DNA from: Zygnema cylindricum | Lineage: Eukaryota; Streptophyta; Zygnematophyceae; Zygnematales; Zygnemataceae | Assembly: GCA_037447655.1 (NCBI GenBank) | Contig: JBBHKE010000636.1 | Span: 62,001-126,000 of the forward strand | Direction of reading: 5' to 3' | Length of the DNA: 64,000 nt | In this document: positions 57,101-64,000 of the stretch, piece by piece | Layout: each line of letters begins with the position of its first letter | Position numbering within the stretch: position 1 is the stretch's first letter | The notes under the pieces: model-generated | Databases searched by the model: none | What the model was told of the DNA's origin: nothing | The model's input: only the letters and a program-made list of their open reading frames with translations | Translations under genes and position numbers: made by a program

Positions 57101-60100
57101 AATAAGACTTGGAATGAGATCTGATCTTACAAATCTTTACACGGTGTTGAACAGTGAGGGAAAAACAATGAACAAACAAAGATGGGAAATTTGACAAGGA
57201 TTGAACACAGCAAGGGACGTTCATCACATCGATTTGGAGGATGGGGCATTGGATTATAAGGCTTAGGAGCTGAATGCGGTGCCTCTGACTTTGACATAGA
57301 TCTTTGACCGAGACCCACTGTAATGTAAACCAGAAAATTTAAAATTCTCACTTATACAGAGTTAGAGAAATATTTCCTCAAAAACCCACCTGCGCAGAGG
57401 ATGTGAGGGGACCGAAGGTTGTTCACAATAATGTTTGCAATGGCGTCAAACTTCGATTGTGGGGCTCTTCCTGGATATATTCCCACATAAGAAATAGAAC
57501 ACATAAGAACTCAAAAGAAACACACCCAGAACTATATTTTTTCGCGACGGAGATATTTCCACTTTCCCACATTTTTTTCTCCCATTGTCTTTCTTAAAAA
57601 AATGATAAATGGTAGAACAGCCGCTGCATCCACTCACACATTCGTAGGTTTCTAATCAACTCACCACCAAAGTTTTCCATATTGAAAGTTGCGATCGTGA
57701 ATTCATCGGACTGGGGCACAGATGCAGATGATGGCAATGTAGAGCCTCTTACAACGGTCGGCATCCCAGAAATGATATGCGCCCTGTCATAAAAAAAAAG
57801 GCATAATATTTATTTCCAACTTCTTCAACATTTCCAATTTTTGGAGGTCCGTTGGATGAAAACATTTCAGCTAAAATTTTAGTAGATCCTTATCTTTAAA
57901 TCAAAAAAGAGTCATCAGTCTAGGGAAGAATTTTGACTGACATGTAGTTGTGGAACTGGTAGTCCATGATGGCTGTCAGAGGTCCTTGGTTGAGAAGGTC
58001 TCCGACAGCACAAAGAGGCATAGCTGCTCCCGTGGCGTTATTGAAGAACAGTTTGTCGGTCAGGTAGATCCTGGCCGGGTTGAACTGCGTTTCGCTGATC
58101 ACAACTCCACCGCGACGACTCCGAAGACTTGCCCTGGAAACATGGTTACTCAATCAGATAAGTTAATAATAAGCATTTACTATCTGGTCTGGCAAGCGGC
58201 AAATTTAGTCTAAGCCCTAAGACCAATCATGGATTTAAACTAATGCCCCAAGTATTCAGTTTCTAATGGCAGTTTGAATGTTATTACCCTTGATTTAAAC
58301 CTTTCCAAACAAAGATTAAATTGAGAATTGGTTTCCAAAACAAATTTAGCAAGTATTAGTGTTTGTTAGTTAGTCTGTCAAATAAGTGTTGTACTCCAAA
58401 TAAGTACTACGTAGAACTTTGGAAATTGGAGTTACGTTAGAACTAGAGTAAAAACTGGTTTTCGTTTATTAAGGTTGAAAAGGTAAGGATGCTGTCCCGG
58501 AACACGACTTAGACAATAATATGCTGCACTTACATCGAGTCAATATCGGAGTAAACCGCAAAAATATATGAATATGAACTTATAAGGGATAGATATTAGT
58601 ATTTTATAAGTCCAACATACCCCGTGTTTCTCCCGCCGTCTGCGAGCACAACGACTTCTCCGTATTGGTCGGCCGTGCCACTCACACAAAATCTGAAATC
58701 CGAGCCATACCCATTACACCGTTGACCATAAAATATTGACCATACATTCTACGAAAATATAACGAATCGAAAAGCGTCTTTGATACAACCCAGGAATGGA
58801 AATGGCCAACATGTTGGTAATTTGCAAACATTCACAAAAACAAGGTTCAGTAATCAACTAAAGCATCCACATTTATGTATCCCATAAGCCTGCGGCAATG
58901 AATGAATCAGCAAGATGTTACATCAGAAATACAAGCCGAAAGGTTACTAATGGCATGAAACCATATAAACTTAGAAGAGTTTCAAATTCACTTACGGATC
59001 ATTAATTTCAATGAGCATTCCTTCCACGGCCTCGTAGAAATCAGCGCCACGTGTCATGTCGAAGACTGAGAAACCTCTTGAATCAAAAATGACTTCTGTC
59101 GGAATTGGCCGCCCATTCTCGCCCAGTTTGATTGCTGATGGCAATGAATTGTTAGAAGAAAGGACGACAAACTTGAAGGAGGAGCTACTAGAGGACAGTT
59201 CGGTCAAAGAAAGGTCTCCCCTGGATGGAATATACTCCGTCACTGTTCCATTGATGGTGACCATATCTCCTACATTGGGCTTTGTTTGCGAACTTCGGAA
59301 TATAAATATCCCCTCCGATGTCGCATTATTGGTGTCAATTTCGTCGTCGGGCGTCTGAATCCAGAAGCCTGTGGAAGACTTTCCGGTAACGATACCTCTT
59401 GTTGTGACACGTGTACCAACAATGGGAGAAGTGTGGGTGCTGCCTTGAATTTGGTTGATTGGAACAAAGGGGAGTACCTGCAAAAAGGAAAGGAAAAAGG
59501 AAAAAAACAAAAAGGAAAAAGAAAAGGGAAAATGGAAATCTAAATCACTTGGGAAACAGTTGAATGAGACAAGCAAATAAGGCACATCAGATTTTTGTCT
59601 CAACTTTCAAAAAATAGTCAAAAGTAATCAGCTGATTGGGTTCATGAAAGCCAGAAGAGATGCATGAGACAAAACCATTTTGAAACATTTTGAATGATAT
59701 AAGTCAAGAAATGCACTTGATCAGAATCTGGGACCGAATTGTCAAGTGCTCTACAAAATCGGCCGATTCTAAAGAAGCCAAGTCTGAAAGAAAATGATTG
59801 CTTGTTGGGAAATATGGAAGACCTACAGGGGGTGGTGGGGGAGGAGACTTTGCCACCGGTGGAGGAGGAGAGACAGCTGGTGGCGGAGGAGGTGATTCCA
59901 ATAGAGGAGGAGAGCTAACCAAAGGTGGAGCACTATGTGGTGGAGGATTGTTTGGAGGGTAGCCTGCCAATTATAAACACGAACTGTAAAAAAGGGGATT
60001 CACTCCAGAAAATAATGTAGGAAAACGAATTACATTTCCATAACTGAAATGAAAACCATTTCACAACACTGTTAAAAGCAGTGAAAAATAAACCCGTTAA

Positions 60101-63100
60101 ATCTATGCAAAATAAAGACATTTATTAAAAGCACTCACTGGAAATAGTTGCATATTGGATTCGTGCCACCGATGGGTCATGGTCAGAAGTTTGTTGACTG
60201 TTGGGAAATTCCGCATTTACATGGGCAACTTCAAAAGCTTTAGTTCTGCTGAGGAGAGTCTGACTGACAAGGATAGAATCAAGTTCTTGTGAGTTTCCGT
60301 CAAAAACGTAAGAGTATTGCTCTTCGGGTGATAGGAAAGTCTCTGGAAGAGCTTGGAGGACACCCCCAGACTTCAGAGTCTGTGATGACGAAGCCACAAA
60401 GAAAAATAAATAAATCAATCAATGGCTGTCACGTAAACAACAGGTTAGAAAAGATCTCCGGGAGAAATTAGGCTCATTGCACAGTATTTGTAGAAACATC
60501 CACACATCCATCTTTACTGAAATGGACCTACCTTTTATCTTGGTAGTAACTTCAACATTAGCACAGGAAGAAAAGTGCACACATAATAAAAAATGGCAGT
60601 GGAATTCAAAGCCAAAGAATGCATATTCAATACAACCTCTAAAAATCAATATAAAAGAATTAATATGACAGACAATTATACTGTCATCATGAAATAGAAA
60701 TTATCAATCTATTAACATATCTTCATTGGGTAATCAATTAATATATTCATTGGACTATGTATGTCAAATAAATATATTCATTCATTGTATGATATATACA
60801 AAAAAGATCTCTGATCAAGCACATCATATCCATTCCAAAAGCATTCATTCTTCCAGTATTGTATTTGTGCTGTGGGATATTTTATTCCATTTTATCACAT
60901 GATGAGATATGATTTTCTTACTTTTAGTGGATTCGACCAACCGAAGTCGTTCAGATCTCCGAGGACCACAATACTCGCTTTTGGATCAAGAGAGAGAACA
61001 CTAGTTACAAAGTTGTTCACTATTTGTGCTTGTCTCACCCGATTAGCTTCGGAGTTTAACACAGGAGGCTGGGTAAAAGAACAAATACACTGGCATTCGT
61101 CAATAAAAACCAATTTTTTTTTTTTTTTAAACTCAAAATGGGAGTTCCACCAGGATGCTGTCATGGTTATAATCGCGTTGTGATCGAGAATATTAGACTA
61201 TGAGAAGACATAGGCTTGTGAATTGAGTTAGATTATTCACAATCATAACACCAACCAGCGAATACCGATACAAAATAAAGTCAATAAAAAACCTTGAAAC
61301 TGCACAAATTTGTACCTGTGTCTTGCCGTACAATGGAGTATCACCTCCTTTTGAACCAAAGTGATTGACACACACAATCACTTTTTCACCTCCAATTAAA
61401 AATTCTCCAACAAGAGGTTTACGAGAAGATGTCCATGCAGTGTTATTCGGGTCGAGACGGCCCGGACTGTATGACAGTTGTACGGTGTTATCACTTCCCA
61501 ATGACCAGGATGTGGCCAATGTGGCATTGCCACCTGGACGGTCGATAAATGTCACCTTGTCTGTCTGAAAAATGAATACCTGGAAAGAAACAAGTACAAA
61601 ATTTGTTTCAGAGTTCAGAAACAGGAAATACGTCAAAGTATTATAATTCTCATATGCCTGTGAAGAACTGGGAAGCGTGAAGGAAATAAAGGGTCTAGGA
61701 TATTTGTAGCCGTAATTTAGCAAATTTCAATCATCACTGACAAATTGAAATATTAGAAACATAGAAAAAAAGGATTGTCTACCTGTCGGATATCTCCTCC
61801 AGGTTCTCCTCCGTCTTTTCTGGGAAGAGGCTTAATATAACGATAGGCATATGTCAAAGGACCTCCAGCAGAAACAATGGCCGCAATAAGTTTATCGAGA
61901 ACAGCATCAGAACTTGTATCGGTCGAATTGAAAACAGAGTTCTGAATTTCCTCTGTTGAAAAGAGTGAAGGTTGATACAAAAAAAAAACAAAAAAAAACA
62001 TTCAGTGTAGATTGAACATAATCAATAATGTCAATATAACATTGCTTGCACACAATAGCTGAAAAGGTGAGAGAGGCAAAATAGTAGTTGAGGGACATGT
62101 GGCATTGAGGATTATTGGAATTCCACATCTAGTGTAAACAATGTTGGAAAATTTTACTACAAGGAGATAATAAAACATTTTACAGACCTGCACACAAAAT
62201 ATGGGGCGAACGTAAATTGTTGACGACGACATTAGCAATCGCTTGGAATTTTGAATCCGGTGCCCGTCCTGCCCTCCCATTCCAATTCAAAAAGAAAATC
62301 AGAAAGTATTCGGAAAGTCCTAGGAGGTAAAAAGATGGTAGAGAAAATGCAAAGAGCTGACATTATTGTTCTCAATGCTAGCAATGGGTTTCGAGCCCAT
62401 ATAACAAGCTTTCAGCAAGTTTATTGTTCAAAATATCACAAACATCAAACCTTAAGATGAGTTTATCCTCAAAATCTTTTCCGAGACATGAATACACTAC
62501 AAAGCATCACACATCAATATTTTCACCGATTGCCTGACAACGTTTGTGTGTTATACCAGGGAATAAAAAAGGTTAGAAAAAATCATGTTAACAGCTAACA
62601 ACAGTAATTCAATAGACATTATGAGAATATCTTTACGATTTAAGAGAGTAGCTTAAACCCACCTCCAAAATTCTCCATATTGAATGTTGCAATCGTGAAC
62701 TCATCCGAATTTGGGGAGGTCGCAACCGTTTGGACATTTGCTCCACGAACAACTGTCGGTTGACCAGATGTGATGTGACTCCTGCAAACATCAAGTAACA
62801 ACACATGCTGCGATTTCACATCACGTCACGCCACACTATTCCACATCACATTGTGTCAAATCACATTCTGCATCACAATACTTCACATCACATTGTACCA
62901 CATCATATTGTGTCACATCACATTCTGTGCCATTACATTTTCTTCCATCACATTTTGTCGCTTGACATTCTGTTACATCACATTATGTCACATTATATTA
63001 TGTCACGTCACATTATGTCACATCAGATTCTGTCACATCACATCATGTCAAATCACTATGTCACATCACATTACGTCGTATCACATTCTGTCACACCAAT

Positions 63101-63937
63101 TTATGTCACATCAAATCACGCCCCATGACATTATGCCACATGATTTACTATCATTCTCTAACCACAGCATAAATTCCATCAAAATGGATATGCTATAGCA
63201 GAAACGCCATTAGGATTTAAATACAACATACAAAAAATGACATCGCCAGAAGCATCCATGAGTTGTTTACATGTAGTTGTTGAACTGATAATCCACAATA
63301 GCTGTCACGTCTCCAGCTTGGAGCAAATCTCCAACGATACAGTCTGGCATGGAAACATTGGCTGATCGGTTGAAGAAAAATTTATCCGTAAGATAAATAC
63401 GAGCCGGGTTGTATTGTGTTTCGTTGATAACAATTCCCCCTCGCTTACTTCTCAAACTTGAACTGCAACCAACCAAAAAAAATCAGATTCCCAACACAAT
63501 TAAGTGAACTTCATTGAACAATATACTAGCAAAGAGAGTAAACAATTTTTTTCTCTCTCTCTCTCTCAAGTCTATTTTTGTAATTACACAGATCTAGTAA
63601 AATATTTGCCAACAACCTATTATAAGCAGAGAAAATCAATAAATGAGGAATTTTTTTAACTTACACCTAAATTAGCGTGGCTTAAAAAGTTTCAAAACAA
63701 TATTATGTGAAGAAAAGACGACGATATTCAAACCAAAATATTTTTACAAAAAATGGACTTGGGTGAGACTATACTTCCGGCCATAATATAATGGAGGGAG
63801 GGAGGGAGGGAAGGAGGGAGAAAGGGAGGGAGGGAAGGAGGGAGGGAGGGAGTGGGAGAGAGACATACCCTGTGTTCCTACCGCCATCTGCGAGAACAAC
63901 CAGTTGCCCAAAACCGTCGGTAGCGCCCACACATAGT
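53713..63937 (-). CDS. Tandem secreted-nuclease-like protein (5' partial)
   Basis: Minus-strand exons, 5' to 3': 63937-63869, 63462-63271, 62781-62663, 62268-62188, 61952-61783, 61579-61316, 61068-60922, 60379-60139, 59963-59827, 59477-58996, 58692-58621, 58133-57942, 57783-57665, 57470-57390, 57090-56921, 56789-56526, 56294-56148, 55700-55460, 55276-55133, 54164-53713. They join without a stop for 1260 residues to TAA; the 5' end is outside the window. There are two copies of a bacterial-type extracellular nuclease (OB-like region plus endonuclease/exonuclease/phosphatase domain, as in ExeM-type nucleases), each followed by a proline-rich linker, then a Pro/Arg tail. Motifs in both: TFNMENFGG, ILCAEEIQN, CVNHF.SKGGD, VVLGDLNDF, YSYVFDGNSQELDS, SDHDPSVARIQY. 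Secretion is expected but the signal peptide is not visible. Substrate (DNA or RNA) is unknown. Confidence 0.88.
55133..55276 (-). other. Second proline-rich linker exon
   Basis: About 48 residues with FNSPPPPVAISPPPLSPPPL-style blocks, joining module 2 to the C-terminal tail. It resembles the first linker in style but is not a copy of it. Confidence 0.8.
55460..59477 (-). other. Nuclease module 2 (complete copy)
   Basis: Nine exons of 482, 72, 192, 119, 81, 170, 264, 147 and 241 nt. The first holds the OB-like part (VPINQIQGSTHTSPIVGTRV, TTRGIVTGKSSTGFWIQTPD, VGDMVTINGTVTEY). The rest mirror module 1 exon by exon, and the motif set is complete (TFNMENF, AEEIQN, VNHFVSKGG, LGDLNDF, SDHDP). 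The regular length and intact residues suggest both modules are under selection. Confidence 0.85.
59827..59963 (-). other. Proline-rich linker exon between the modules
   Basis: About 45 residues, roughly half Pro, with SPPPPP, SPPPP and SPPPPPP blocks, like hydroxyproline-rich cell-wall glycoproteins of plants and green algae. The exon starts two bases into a codon and ends at a codon boundary if the donor is GTAGGT. The next possible GT would break the frame. Confidence 0.8.
62800..63150. repeat. Intronic 15-bp satellite (CACATCACATTNTGT)
   Basis: About 20 imperfect copies of CACATCACATT(A/C/G)TGT fill most of the intron between exons 63271 and 62781 of the nuclease gene. The plus-strand His/Ser/Ile-rich frames over it are not genes. 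Confidence 0.85.
63792..63857. repeat. (GGGA)n microsatellite
   Basis: GGGAGGGAGGGAAGGA-type repeats (pyrimidine on the sense strand of the nuclease gene) begin a few bases after the donor of the exon ending at 63869, echoing donor-side tracts in the other genes. Confidence 0.85.
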
Positions 63938-64000
63938 CTGCATAGAAACAGTCACAAAAAAGTTACAGTTAATGCTTATTTTTGAACGGAAAGTGGACAC

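Larger units (their letters stand above)
60139..63937 (-). other. Nuclease module 1 (first visible copy)
   Basis: Eight exons of 69, 192, 119, 81, 170, 264, 147 and 241 nt. They encode, in order: LCVGATDGFGQLVVLADGG (end of the OB-like region); the β-rich segment with NPARIYLTD and VGDLL...VDYQFNNYM; TIATFNMENFGG (Asn of the EEP fold); EEIQN (catalytic Glu); FQTDKVTFIDRPGG and VNHFGSKGGD; VVLGDLNDFGWSNPL; and TSDHDPSVARI (final Asp-His). Its first OB-like exon, matching 58996-59477, must lie right of the window. Confidence 0.85.

Noticed and set aside
62805-63198. Plus-strand His/Ser/Ile-rich frames
   Set aside because: Translations of the 15-bp intronic satellite of the nuclease gene.
1-64000. 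CRISPR arrays, operons, riboswitches, bacterial defence systems
   Set aside because: The DNA is eukaryotic, with spliced genes and retrotransposons; tandem repeats here lack the regular unique-spacer structure of CRISPR.

Overview
Eukaryotic nuclear DNA, AT-rich, with GT-AG introns that are often longer than the exons. I infer a green-lineage alga, perhaps a streptophyte. The basis is a RUNKEL/ULK4 orthologue resembling the plant protein more than animal ULK4, an AAA ATPase resembling a plant family, SPPPP hydroxyproline-type linkers, and a Tnt1-like copia family. The species cannot be named from this window.

Layout. 1-2.85 kb: decayed LINE, minus strand. 2.85-8.3 kb: no secure gene; MITE-like hairpins, AT-rich tandem repeats, purine/pyrimidine tracts. 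8.3-15.0 kb: ten-exon AAA ATPase gene (+), 5' end unresolved. 15.0-19.6 kb: intergenic, packed with inverted-repeat elements flanked by TA and with LINE 3' tails. 19.6-30.2 kb: complete ten-exon RUNKEL/ULK4-type gene (+), 1560 aa. 30.2-33.3 kb: intergenic repeats. 33.3-48.6 kb: a nested transposon block. A LINE (minus) is split by a tandem Ty1/copia array (LTR-internal-LTR-internal-LTR) bounded by one 5-bp target duplication, CAGTA. 48.65-53.7 kb: simple sequence, two related minisatellite blocks, a 10-N assembly gap, no secure gene. 53.7-63.94 kb: a large minus-strand gene, open at its 5' end, whose 1260 visible residues hold two tandem bacterial-type secreted-nuclease modules, proline-rich linkers and a PPPRR tail.

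Strongest observations. (1) In the nuclease gene the two modules share eight intron positions and phases, and seven of the eight paired exons have identical lengths; the catalytic motifs of the endonuclease/exonuclease/phosphatase fold are present in both. (2) The copia LTR contains the gag start codon. (3) One copia unit carries a duplicated integrase-RT segment joined through about 316 bp that encodes the end of another retroelement's gag zinc knuckle, the signature expected of reverse-transcriptase template switching. (4) An intron of the RUNKEL-type gene is built from copies of its own 5' splice-site region.

I see no evidence that the three host genes act together. All exon models come from reading splice sites and phase by eye. 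Family names come from memory of conserved motifs, not from a search. Some minus-strand boundaries may be off by 1-2 bases.
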